64,000 bases of DNA from assembly GCA_937885695.1 (NCBI GenBank), contig CALABP010000055.1, positions 40,505 through 104,504 of the forward strand, in the 5' to 3' direction. Shown here piece by piece: positions 8,734-16,963 of this stretch; position 1 is the stretch's first letter; each line of letters starts with the position of its first letter. The stretch comes from DTU089 sp002440045 (GTDB lineage: Bacteria > Bacillota > Clostridia > Oscillospirales > Acutalibacteraceae). Below the pieces are notes generated by a model. It searched no databases, had not been told where the DNA came from, and saw nothing but the letters and a program-made list of their open reading frames with translations. Both the position numbers and the translations under genes were made by a program.

Positions 8734-10440
8734 TTGAAAAAAGTAATATCTGTATTACTCGCACTTTTACTCGTTGCCTCGATGCTTTCGGTTGCAGCTT
8801 TTGCCGAAAGCGGCAGTGACCTTAAAATAGCCGTCGCGTCCGATTTGCATTATTGCAGAACGCCCGAGGCTATTGAGGGCCCTTCGGTCGGCTCCATTGA
8901 CGACCCGATTTATTGGTATGCAAACCGACGCGCCGCAATGGAAACCGAAAGCGGCTTTATAATCGACGAGTTTTTAAAGCAGTGTGCCGACAGCGACTGC
9001 GATTATGTTCTTATTTCGGGTGACCTTGCCGACAGCGGCAGAAGATACCCCGAAGAGCATTATGATGTTGCCGAAAAGCTCAGAAAATTTGAAGCCGAAA
9101 CAGGTAAAGACGTTTTTGTTATAGACGGCAATCACGACCTCGGCGAAGATACTATGACCGACGTTGATGATTTCAAAAAAATTTATGCTGATTTCGGATA
9201 TGATAAGGCGCTTGAAACACTTGACGGGACTTGCTCTTACACAGCAAATCTCGGCGAAAAATATCGCCTTATCGCACTTGATTCGTGCGACCCGACAGCT
9301 TCGACTGCCGACGGAATGAATGCCGAAAGGGTTGACTGGGTAATAACTCAGGCGAAGCTTGCCAAAAATGACGGGCGCTATCCGATACTTATGATGCACC
9401 ACAATCTTCTTGACCATATGCCGCTCCAAAGGGTGTTCAGCAAAAACTTTATAGTTAAATTTCATTATTCTACAGCTGAGCTTTTTGCCGACGCGGGGAT
9501 AAAAATTGTTATTTCCGGACACGAGCATTGCAGTGACGCGACATCGTACACAAGCGGACTCGGCAATACGATATATGACTTTGCCACTACTTCACTCACG
9601 ATGTATCCCACAGCGTACAGGGTATTTGAATTTTCGGATTCCGAAATATCGTATACTGCAAAAACAATAGAAAGCATAGATACTGCGGCGCTTACAGGCG
9701 CAGTTTCGGGCTACAGCGACGAGCAGATTGCACTTATGAACGCAGGGCTTAACAGTTATGCCAAAGGCTTTCTTAAAGCGGGCGTTCAGTACCGTCTTGA
9801 GCGTTCACTCTCTATGGAAAAGCTTGGTGTAAGTGAGGACGCGCCTTATTATGAGCTTGTGAAAAATGCCGTTGATACGTTGCTTCTTCTCTTAAACAAG
9901 CCTCTTTACGGCGAGGGAAGCGTAAGTGAAATCGCCTCGGGCTATAACATTGAAATACCGTCGACGCCCTATAAAACGGGGTGGGATCTTGCAACCGACC
10001 TTGTGGCGGCGCACTATGCCGGCGAAGAACCGTTTTCGCCCGACAGACCCGAAGTTACCGCTTTTTTGAGAACAGCGGCGGTTATCCTGCGCGAGCTTAT
10101 GCCGAAGGTCGGCGCAGAGGTTTATTATGACGCGGCAAACGCATTGCTTGCCGCCGACGGAACATCGGATTTAAGTTCCGCAATTGTTTCTGATTTTTCG
10201 GGAGCAGACGGAATAACGCCTGCCGAGTATTTTATTTATTCGCTTGCTTCGCCCATTATTTACGGCTTTGCTTATGACGACGACGGTGTTAACGACAATA
10301 ACGGCGTTCTTTCGGGGTACGGTGAAAGCGAAAACAATGAGCTTTCAAACGGACTTGACGGCACTTTGGGTGAAATACTCAAAAAGCTTCAGTATATTGT
10401 TCATTATCTTTTAAGAATATTTGATGTGATTTTGAAATAA
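8734..10440 (+). CDS. Secreted calcineurin-like metallophosphoesterase
   Basis: 568 residues with a signal peptide (MKKVISVLLALLLVASMLSV then AAFA, cleavage near 25). The metallophosphoesterase core shows all metal-binding blocks: SDLHY (about residue 35), ISGDLADSG, DGNHDLG, MMHHN and SGHEHCS. These coordinate two metals and hydrolyse phosphoester bonds outside the cell. After the core come about 250 residues of mainly helical sequence ending in an amphipathic, Leu/Ile-rich tail (LKKLQYIVHYLLRIFDVILK). TTG start at 8734 with AGGGGGT. It is followed after three bases by a second phosphoesterase gene, so the two form an operon. Organophosphate scavenging or envelope remodelling is likely; the substrate is unknown. 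Confidence 0.85.
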   Translation: MKKVISVLLALLLVASMLSVAAFAESGSDLKIAVASDLHYCRTPEAIEGPSVGSIDDPIYWYANRRAAMETESGFIIDEFLKQCADSDCDYVLISGDLADSGRRYPEEHYDVAEKLRKFEAETGKDVFVIDGNHDLGEDTMTDVDDFKKIYADFGYDKALETLDGTCSYTANLGEKYRLIALDSCDPTASTADGMNAERVDWVITQAKLAKNDGRYPILMMHHNLLDHMPLQRVFSKNFIVKFHYSTAELFADAGIKIVISGHEHCSDATSYTSGLGNTIYDFATTSLTMYPTAYRVFEFSDSEISYTAKTIESIDTAALTGAVSGYSDEQIALMNAGLNSYAKGFLKAGVQYRLERSLSMEKLGVSEDAPYYELVKNAVDTLLLLLNKPLYGEGSVSEIASGYNIEIPSTPYKTGWDLATDLVAAHYAGEEPFSPDRPEVTAFLRTAAVILRELMPKVGAEVYYDAANALLAADGTSDLSSAIVSDFSGADGITPAEYFIYSLASPIIYGFAYDDDGVNDNNGVLSGYGESENNELSNGLDGTLGEILKKLQYIVHYLLRIFDVILK

Positions 10441-10452
10441 GAGGTGGCGGTT

Positions 10453-11805
10453 TTGAGTTTGAAATTAAAAAAATCAATCTCGGCAATTCTTTGCATATGC
10501 CTTCTTTTTTCGGCGTCGGTTTGTGCGTTTGCCGCGAACAATGTTCCGTCAAGCGACGAATGGCTTGCGCAAAAAGAGGATATTTTTAAGCCCGACGGCA
10601 AAATGAGCCTTACGCCCGGCGAAAAAGACGGTGACATTAATTTTTCGTGGGTAACTGTCGGCACAAACATAGCTTTTGAGCGCTTTGTTTACGGCGTTGA
10701 CCCCGAGCTTTCAGAGCCGCTTGAAGCGGAGGTTACACCGCTTACAACATCTTCGTTTGTTTACACGGCAAACAGGGTTTCTCTTAAAGGTCTTGACAGC
10801 GGAACATACTATTATAACTACACCTACAAAGGCGAGTGGCAGGGCGTTTCAAGCTTTAGAGTAGCTGATGCAAGTGACGGCTTTTCTGTAATGCTTTGCT
10901 CAGACCCGCAGCTTGGCCGCTCCGGAAGCGACAGCGACGAAGCCGTTCTTGACGACGCCTACGGGTGGGACCGCACCCTTAAAGCCGCAATGAAAAAATG
11001 CCCCGATATGAGCTTTATTCTTTGTGCGGGCGACGAGGTTAATATGGCGCTCAGCAAAAAGCAGTATAACGCGCTTCTTTACCCCGAAGTTTTAAGAAGT
11101 ATTCCTGTTGCCGCCGCAGTCGGCAATCACGATTTTTATTCATCGCTTTATGACCTTCATTATAATAACCCCAACAAGAGCGACAAAGACCTTGCTTCAC
11201 CCGGCGGAAACGGCTATTATTTTACATACGGCAACGCATTGTTTATTGTGCTTAACTCAAACAACTATATTGTTGAGGACCAGCGCGCAATAATCAACAC
11301 CGCTGTCAATTCTGCGCCGAACGCAAAGTGGCGCGTTGTTATGATGCACGAAAGCCTTTATTTTTCGGGTATGAAAGAAAAACATCAGAACAAGGTTGAC
11401 TTTTTCACACCGCTTTTTGATGAATATAACATTGACCTTGTGGTTTCGGGTCACGAGCACGTTTATTCAAGAACAGCCCCGATGACCGCCGACGCACCCG
11501 CCGAAAACGGCGTAACATACCTTGCGGTTTCAACCGCTTCGGGCTGTAACTTTGACAGCTATGACAGATGCGACAGCCGCATTGTTAAGTGCGAAAATTT
11601 AAGCGAGCCGTCATATTCTGTGCTTGATTTCGGCGAGGACGAGATTAAAGTTAAATCTTATTACACCGATAAAGACGAGATTTTTGACGAGTTTACGGTA
11701 ACAAGGGTAGAAAAAAGCGATAATACCGAGGATTTTGTTTTTGCCGATTGGTTCGGAAGACTTATAAAAACAATTCTTGAAGCAATTGCGCTTATATTTA
11801 AATAA
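10453..11805 (+). CDS. Secreted metallophosphoesterase with purple-acid-phosphatase-like N-terminal domain
   Basis: 450 residues from the TTG at 10453, preferred over the GTG at 10444 because the GAGGTGG site (10441-10447) fits only the later start. A signal peptide ends near CAFA. An N-terminal fibronectin-III-like domain as in purple acid phosphatases (SLTPGEKDGDINFSWVT) comes first. The metallophosphoesterase core follows: LCSDPQLG, LCAGDEVN, VGNHDFY, MMHESLYF, and VSGHEHVYSR. The tail (FADWFGRLIKTILEAIALIFK minus its last residues) is amphipathic, similar in style to the upstream paralogue's. Likely extracellular phosphate release acting with the preceding gene. Confidence 0.85.
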   Translation: MSLKLKKSISAILCICLLFSASVCAFAANNVPSSDEWLAQKEDIFKPDGKMSLTPGEKDGDINFSWVTVGTNIAFERFVYGVDPELSEPLEAEVTPLTTSSFVYTANRVSLKGLDSGTYYYNYTYKGEWQGVSSFRVADASDGFSVMLCSDPQLGRSGSDSDEAVLDDAYGWDRTLKAAMKKCPDMSFILCAGDEVNMALSKKQYNALLYPEVLRSIPVAAAVGNHDFYSSLYDLHYNNPNKSDKDLASPGGNGYYFTYGNALFIVLNSNNYIVEDQRAIINTAVNSAPNAKWRVVMMHESLYFSGMKEKHQNKVDFFTPLFDEYNIDLVVSGHEHVYSRTAPMTADAPAENGVTYLAVSTASGCNFDSYDRCDSRIVKCENLSEPSYSVLDFGEDEIKVKSYYTDKDEIFDEFTVTRVEKSDNTEDFVFADWFGRLIKTILEAIALIFK

Positions 11806-11823
11806 GAATACAGATTAACCGCG

Positions 11824-11862
11824 CAGCCGAAGGGTATAAAAGCCTTTCGGCTGTTGTTTTAT
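11824..11862 (+). terminator. Terminator of the metallophosphoesterase operon
   Basis: Stem CAGCCGAAGG (11824-11833) with CCTTTCGGCTG (11843-11853), one mismatch, followed by TTGTTTTATGTTTT. Confidence 0.85.
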
Positions 11863-11904
11863 GTTTTGACGGTGTAAAAGAATGGGCACAGCAAAAAAAA
11901 TATC

Positions 11905-11953
11905 TTGACAAGTAACCGTTCGGTTGCTATAATTTTAGTGACCGAACGGTTAC
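11905..11953 (+). promoter_or_regulatory. Consensus promoter with paired TetR operators
   Basis: Perfect TTGACA (11905-11910) and TATAAT (11928-11933) with a 17-base spacer. A 13-bp sequence GTAACCGTTCGGT (11912-11924) fills the spacer, and its exact reverse complement ACCGAACGGTTAC (11941-11953) lies just after the -10. Each half is itself a near-palindrome of the ACCG-NN-CGGT type common for TetR dimers. Binding of the adjacent TetR protein would block RNA polymerase, giving autoregulation of the three-gene operon. Confidence 0.85.
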
Positions 11954-11975
11954 AAAGAAACGGGAAGTGATAATT

Positions 11976-12593
11976 TTGGCAGGAAACACAAAGGAACGCA
12001 TTTTAGAAACGGCGCTTGAAATGTTTGCGCAAAGCGGATATTTGGGAACATCTATGAGCGACATTGCAGAAAAGCTCGGAATTACAAAAGGCGCTTTGTA
12101 CAAGCACTACACAAGCAAGCAGGAGATTTTAGACAGCATTGTTGAGCGAATGAGCCGCTCTGACTTTGAGCGCGCCGAAAAATACGAAATGCCCGAAACA
12201 GAGCCTGACGGGCTTTCAAAAGAATATGTTGACGCGCCTATAGAAAACATTCGCGAATACAGCCTTTCGCAGTTTGATTATTGGACGAAAGAGCCGTTTT
12301 CGTCGAATTTTCGCAAAATGCTGACGTTGGAGCAATACCGCGACCCTAAGCTTTCAAAGCTGTATCACGATTATATTGCGACGGGGCCCGCCGAATATAT
12401 GGCGGCGATTTTCAGAAAACTGACGGATTCGGACGAAGCGGCAACACAGCTTGCGCTTGAATTTTACGGACCGATGTTTCTTCTTTACAGCGTTTATGAC
12501 GGAACGAGCGATAAAGAAGGCGTCGCGCCGATTTTAGGTGCATATATCGACCGCTTTATATCCGAAAGAAATCTCGGCGGCAAGAAAATTTAA
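11976..12593 (+). CDS. TetR/AcrR-family transcriptional repressor
   Basis: 205 residues. The N-terminal helix-turn-helix has the TetR pattern: KERILETALEMFAQSGYLGT, 'MSDIAEKLGITKGALYKHY' and 'SKQEILDSI'. The C-terminal ligand domain is all-helical and diverged, with no recognisable inducer class. Start chosen at TTG 11976, eight bases after the GGAAGTGA-like site; a GTG at 11967 is the longer alternative. It lies immediately downstream of paired palindromic operators and upstream of an erythromycin-esterase-like gene and an RsgA-like gene. It is therefore likely the repressor of this operon, perhaps relieved by a drug or other small molecule. Confidence 0.9.
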   Translation: MAGNTKERILETALEMFAQSGYLGTSMSDIAEKLGITKGALYKHYTSKQEILDSIVERMSRSDFERAEKYEMPETEPDGLSKEYVDAPIENIREYSLSQFDYWTKEPFSSNFRKMLTLEQYRDPKLSKLYHDYIATGPAEYMAAIFRKLTDSDEAATQLALEFYGPMFLLYSVYDGTSDKEGVAPILGAYIDRFISERNLGGKKI

Positions 12594-12631
12594 ACGCCTT
12601 TTTCGGCGCGGTTTAAAAGGATAGACAAACT

Positions 12632-13912
12632 ATGAAAAAAATAAAAAAGCACACGGGGCTTATTGCGGCATTATGCGTTTTTTTGGCGCTGACAATCACT
12701 GTTGCCGGCGCGGCGTGCATTTATTCGCGCTTCGGCGGCTTTGGGACGGGCGAATGCGCAGATACAACGGAGTTTTCAAAATACGCCGTCGATGTTTCAA
12801 AAATGTCAATACCCGAAGAAACGCAGATATTGGCGCTTGGCGAAGCGACCCACGGAAATAAAGAGTTTCAAAAGCTTAGGCTTGACGTGTTTAAAGTTGC
12901 GGTTGAAAAATACGGCGTGAGGGCGTTTGCTTTAGAGGGCGACTTCGGCGGATGCGAAAAAGTTAACCGTTATATAAACGGCGGCGACGGCACGGCGAAA
13001 GAAGCGCTTTCTGCAATCGGTTTTGCTATTTACAGAACGGATGAAATGGAAAGCCTTGTTGAATGGATGCGCGATTACAACAATACCGCAGAAAACGGCG
13101 AAAAACTTCGCTTTTACGGCTTTGATATGGAGCAATATGCGTATAACTATTGCTATTTTCTTGAAGCGTTAAAGAACGAAAACGCAGATGTTTCCGAGCT
13201 TGAAAAAATATGGGACAGCGAAAAGAATGCTTATAAAGATGCATACACGTCAGAACAGTGCGCCGAGGTCATTGAAGCCGCAAAAAAGCAGCTGTCACCT
13301 GAAAATGAAAAGGGGATTCATTTTGCAGATGTGCTGCTTCAAAATATTGAGCTTGGAAAGCATATGAAAGATGTCGGCGATATGAACGCCGTGCGCGACA
13401 GTATTATGGCTGAAAATGCTCTGTGGATTTTAAAGCAGGAACAGTCCCGCGGCAACAGCCGCATTATGATTTCGGGGCACAACAACCACATTATGAAGTG
13501 TGAAAACGGCGGCACGTCGGTGCTTGGCAGTCTGCTTTTTGAAAAGCTCGGCGGCGGTTATTATGCCGTCGGAACAGATTTTTATAAATCGGTCTGCAAC
13601 TTGCCGAAAATGTATACGGGGAAACGGGTTGTTCACACCTTTTATTCATACGACCCGCTTGCAAAAGCCTCAAAGAAATGCGGTTTTGAAGAAAGCTTTC
13701 TTGATTTTTCAAAAGTCCCCGAAAGCTCTTCGCTTAATAAGTACATAGTAAACAATATTAATATGGGCTCTTTGGGCGAATCTTACAGCATTCTTATGAG
13801 CTTTTTGCCGCGAAGCTATCGCGTTGTACGCATGCCGCAAAAAACATATGACGCTATGATTTTTGTCGGAAATGCCACGCCGATTGAAATTAATAAGCAG
13901 TCGGCGCAATGA
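12632..13912 (+). CDS. Membrane-anchored erythromycin-esterase-family protein
   Basis: 426 residues. One N-terminal transmembrane or uncleaved signal helix (about 8-30), then an erythromycin-esterase-like domain (PF05139 type). Visible motifs are LALGEATHGNKEF (Glu71, His74), ALEGDFGG (Glu102), FYGFDMEQY and ISGHNNH. True Ere enzymes open macrolide lactones and are cytosolic; this copy would face outside the membrane, so its substrate may differ. It lies 38 bases after the TetR gene and overlaps the open frame of the next gene at an ATGA. Macrolide inactivation is possible but unproven, because most family members have no known activity. Confidence 0.8.
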   Translation: MKKIKKHTGLIAALCVFLALTITVAGAACIYSRFGGFGTGECADTTEFSKYAVDVSKMSIPEETQILALGEATHGNKEFQKLRLDVFKVAVEKYGVRAFALEGDFGGCEKVNRYINGGDGTAKEALSAIGFAIYRTDEMESLVEWMRDYNNTAENGEKLRFYGFDMEQYAYNYCYFLEALKNENADVSELEKIWDSEKNAYKDAYTSEQCAEVIEAAKKQLSPENEKGIHFADVLLQNIELGKHMKDVGDMNAVRDSIMAENALWILKQEQSRGNSRIMISGHNNHIMKCENGGTSVLGSLLFEKLGGGYYAVGTDFYKSVCNLPKMYTGKRVVHTFYSYDPLAKASKKCGFEESFLDFSKVPESSSLNKYIVNNINMGSLGESYSILMSFLPRSYRVVRMPQKTYDAMIFVGNATPIEINKQSAQ

Positions 13913-13923
13913 GGAGAAGAAAA

Positions 13924-14913
13924 ATGGATGAAGTGCGTGCGAGAGTTGTCTCGCAGGAAAAAGGCATTTATAAAATCAGCGACGGAACAAATGAAAAAAC
14001 GGCGACAGTCTCGGGCAAATACCGTTATGAAACAATAACGCTTTCAGACTACCCTGCGGTCGGCGATTATGTTGTTGCGCAATGGCCCAAAGACGAAAGC
14101 GGCGCGGTGATAACAGCGCTGTTCCCGAGAAAAAGCTGTTTTATAAGAAAAGCGGCGGGCAAAGAAAAACGCGAACAGGTTGTTGCCGCAAACATCGACA
14201 CCGTTTTTATTTGTATGTCGCTTGACCGTAATTTTAATATCAGACGGTTGGAGCGCTACCTCTCAATTGCATATGAAAGCGGCGCTGAGCCGGTGGTGGT
14301 TTTAACAAAATCGGCGCTCTGCCCTAATGTCGGTGAAAAAACAGCCGAAGCTAAAAAAGCTGCTCCGAATACAGATGTGCTTGCCGTTTCATCGCTTGAG
14401 GGCGACTGTGAAGCGGTCTTAAAGTATATTGTACCCGGCAAAACAGTGGCTTTTATCGGCTCGTCGGGAGTTGGCAAATCAACCCTTATTAACACGCTTT
14501 CGGGCAGCGACAGCATTGCCACCGGCGCTTTGGGAAAGAATAGCAAGGGACGGCACACAACAACTCACAGGGAGCTTATTACGCTTTCAAACGGTGCTTT
14601 TGTTATCGACACACCCGGTATGCGCGAGCTTGGTATGTGGGACAGCGGCGACGGCATTGACAGCGCATTTTCGGATATTGAAAAGCTTTCGCAGATGTGC
14701 CGCTATTCAAACTGCACCCATAGAAGCGAGCCGGGTTGTGCCGTCAGAAAGGCTTTGGAGGACGGCACTCTTGATATTGCCCGCTTAGACGCCTACCGCA
14801 AGCTTATAGCCGAAAATTCTTATGCCGCCGATAGCAGTAAATATATGGAAGCGAAAAAAGCTAAGTTTAAAGAGATTTCCAAAATCAATAAATCGGCAAG
14901 AAAAAACAAATAA
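13924..14913 (+). CDS. rsgA: RsgA/YjeQ-like circularly permuted GTPase (G4 Asp replaced)
   Basis: 329 residues from ATG 13924, preceded by GGAG at seven bases. Order: OB-fold domain (1-70), permuted GTPase with G4 at TKSA (128-131), G1 GSSGVGKST (179-187), G2-like switch GRHTTTHRE, G3 DTPG (229-232), then a zinc finger (Cys259, Cys264, His266, Cys272). RsgA releases assembly factors from the 30S subunit. In the family the G4 motif is [NT]KxD, where Asp selects guanine; here it is Ala131. It may be a second, specialised copy, because it sits in a TetR-controlled operon with an erythromycin-esterase-like gene rather than beside the Stp/PrkC genes that often neighbour rsgA. No other rsgA lies in the window. 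Confidence 0.85.
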   Translation: MDEVRARVVSQEKGIYKISDGTNEKTATVSGKYRYETITLSDYPAVGDYVVAQWPKDESGAVITALFPRKSCFIRKAAGKEKREQVVAANIDTVFICMSLDRNFNIRRLERYLSIAYESGAEPVVVLTKSALCPNVGEKTAEAKKAAPNTDVLAVSSLEGDCEAVLKYIVPGKTVAFIGSSGVGKSTLINTLSGSDSIATGALGKNSKGRHTTTHRELITLSNGAFVIDTPGMRELGMWDSGDGIDSAFSDIEKLSQMCRYSNCTHRSEPGCAVRKALEDGTLDIARLDAYRKLIAENSYAADSSKYMEAKKAKFKEISKINKSARKNK

Positions 14914-14924
14914 TGATGAAAAAA

Positions 14925-14965
14925 CAGACGGCAACGCGTCAAAAACGGTGCCGTCTGTAATTTTT
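14925..14965. terminator. Bidirectional terminator between RsgA-like and Gfo/Idh genes
   Basis: Stem CAGACGGCAACG (14925-14936) with CGGTGCCGTCTG (14946-14957). It is flanked by A-rich sequence on the left and TAATTTTTG on the right, so it can end transcription from both convergent genes. Confidence 0.85.
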
Positions 14966-14968
14966 GTG

Positions 14969-16042
14969 TTATTTAATTGTTACTTCCTTATGCGAAGCGG
15001 AGGAGTCGTATATTGCCTGCATAATTTTTGAAGTTTTAATGGCGTGAACAATGTCGTTTCTGTTGCGTTTGCCCTGCCTTACACATTCGGCAAAGTCAAG
15101 CACTTCGTCGCGGTGAATACCGTTGAAGTTAAAGTTGTATTCGGTGCGCGTGAGCATATCTTCTTTTGTCGAATAGAAAACAAAGCCCTCGCCGTATTCA
15201 AGCCTTATGCCGCCTTTTGTGCCCATAAAGTCGATATATGTTTCGTCTTCAAAAATATTCTGCGCCCATGCGCCCGTAAAGCTTAAAACGGCGCCTTCTT
15301 TCATTCTTACAAGACCCGTTACCGAGTCGTCCACGTCATAAACGCCGTTTTCAATGTCGGAGCTGTCTTTTGCCCACATATTTTTGTAAACATAGTTTTT
15401 CATATCAACGCCGAGCTTTGAAAAGGCTTCGCCGCTTGCGGTTGCGGGGGTCGGCTCGTTAAGGCAATACATAATAAGGTCTATGTAATGAACGCCCCAG
15501 TCAATAAGCGAGCCGCCGCCGGATGACGCGAATGTTGTAAAATCGCCGCCGAGACCCGGGATTGAACGGTGCGCACGAAAGCTTGCATAAACGTGATAAA
15601 CCTCGCCCAATTCGCCGTCTGCTATCATCTTTTTAATATGGTTTACCGATTTTGAATAGCGGTTGCACACGCCGATTGAAAGAATGCGTCCTGTGTCATA
15701 TGACACTTTAAGCATTTCTTCGGCCTCCGAAAGGATTCTTGCGGCGGGCTTTTCGCAAAGAACGTCTTTGCCGTGCTTCATAAAGTCGATTGAAATTACA
15801 GAATGCATATCGTTGTGCGTGCAAACGGAAACCGCATCAAGCTCGGGGTCGTCAAGAATTTCGTGATAGTCGTAAACCGCCTTGCCGCAGCCGTATTTTT
15901 CAACGCATTTGTCGGCGCGCTCGGGGATAATATCGCAAAAATATTTAATGTTTGCGACGGGGCTTTCAAGATATGCGGGAATGTGCGCCGAGTTTGCAAT
16001 AGAACCGCAGCCGATAACAGCTACATTGATTTTTTCTTTCAT
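14969..16042 (-). CDS. Gfo/Idh/MocA-family NAD(P)-dependent oxidoreductase
   Basis: 357 residues. The N-terminal Rossmann fold has VAVIGCGSIANSAHIPAY, and the family signature CEKPAARIL (the EKP lysine is catalytic) is near residue 100. The C-terminal alpha/beta domain includes GGGSLIDWGVHYIDLIMY, where the His is the usual proton-transfer residue. It oxidises or epimerises a sugar or cyclitol with NAD(P). Last gene of a minus-strand run with a PfkB kinase, an MBL-fold hydrolase and a PI-PLC-like protein; the 12-base gap to the kinase implies cotranscription. A cyclitol or sugar-phosphate substrate is inference from context. GGAG ribosome site before ATG 16042. Confidence 0.9.
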   Translation of the reverse strand: MKEKINVAVIGCGSIANSAHIPAYLESPVANIKYFCDIIPERADKCVEKYGCGKAVYDYHEILDDPELDAVSVCTHNDMHSVISIDFMKHGKDVLCEKPAARILSEAEEMLKVSYDTGRILSIGVCNRYSKSVNHIKKMIADGELGEVYHVYASFRAHRSIPGLGGDFTTFASSGGGSLIDWGVHYIDLIMYCLNEPTPATASGEAFSKLGVDMKNYVYKNMWAKDSSDIENGVYDVDDSVTGLVRMKEGAVLSFTGAWAQNIFEDETYIDFMGTKGGIRLEYGEGFVFYSTKEDMLTRTEYNFNFNGIHRDEVLDFAECVRQGKRNRNDIVHAIKTSKIMQAIYDSSASHKEVTIK

Positions 16043-16054
16043 AAAAAGCTCTCC

Positions 16055-16951
16055 TTATTTTACGTCGCTGAAAAATTCATTTATATATGCGTCAATGTCC
16101 GCTCTCGTGCCCTTAAAAGGCCCGGGAGTTTCCATTTTTAAAGAAACCGTTGCGGTGGCATAAAGCAGTGCGGTTTTGATGTCGCTTGTCAGTCTTTCGT
16201 TGATATATGCCGCAAAGGTTGTGTCGCCGCGGCCCGTTCTGCCGCTTAAATTGCGCGCTCTTATCGGGCACGAATAAATTTCTTTGCCGTCATAGGCAAT
16301 AACTTCGGTATTGTGAGTTATAAGAACTTCTTTTGCGCCCCACGAATAAAGCAGTTTTGCCGCTTCGCGCCTGTCTTTAAGACCGGTCATTATTTCCGCT
16401 TCGGCGGCGTCTGTTTTAAGGTAGGTGATGTAGGGGAGCATTTCTTTTTTCGTTTTCCAATCTTCAAAGAACATTTCGCCCGTTTCTTTGTCGGCATGGC
16501 GCAAAAATCCCTGAACATCAACGGCGACAGCGCCTTTTTTTGAAAAATGCTTTATCATTTCATCGGGAAAATCGCCGTAAATAAGCCCTGCAAGGTGATA
16601 TATTTTGCCGCACACGTCATCGGGAACATCTTCTGTTTTAAAGCTGTCGCCCAGTGAAAGACAGCGGCATTCGCGGCGTTCTTTGTCGGCGGTGAAATAT
16701 TTGTTTCTTATGGTTGTGGGGGTTTCGCAAAAAATAGGGTAAACGTCCTCGGCGGGAACAGTAAATTGCGAAAGGCGGTTTTCATCTTTTTTTGCAAGGC
16801 GTGTTATTGCGGCAACCTTGTGCCCCAAAGCATGCGCCGAAGCCGATGAAAAAAGCACCGCGCCGCCGCAGATGTGAACCTCGTTGTCAAGATGGTCTAT
16901 GTTGTGATCCTCGGTTATGTGGCCGATTATGACCGAATCGTAATTTTTCAT
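16055..16951 (-). CDS. PfkB-family carbohydrate or nucleoside kinase
   Basis: 298 residues with ribokinase-fold features: GHITEDHNIDHL then GGAVLFSSASAHALGHKVA at the N-terminus, and GRTGRGDTTFAAYINERL near residue 250. The catalytic Asp of the usual GAGD anion-hole motif is kept, but Ala is replaced by Arg (GRGD). The family phosphorylates sugars, nucleosides or inositol (IolC). It lies 12 bases upstream of the Gfo/Idh gene and 12 bases downstream of the MBL gene. The kinase plus oxidoreductase pairing suggests a small sugar or cyclitol route. The specific substrate cannot be read from the sequence. Confidence 0.85.
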   Translation of the reverse strand: MKNYDSVIIGHITEDHNIDHLDNEVHICGGAVLFSSASAHALGHKVAAITRLAKKDENRLSQFTVPAEDVYPIFCETPTTIRNKYFTADKERRECRCLSLGDSFKTEDVPDDVCGKIYHLAGLIYGDFPDEMIKHFSKKGAVAVDVQGFLRHADKETGEMFFEDWKTKKEMLPYITYLKTDAAEAEIMTGLKDRREAAKLLYSWGAKEVLITHNTEVIAYDGKEIYSCPIRARNLSGRTGRGDTTFAAYINERLTSDIKTALLYATATVSLKMETPGPFKGTRADIDAYINEFFSDVK

Positions 16952-16963
16952 TTTTATTGCACC

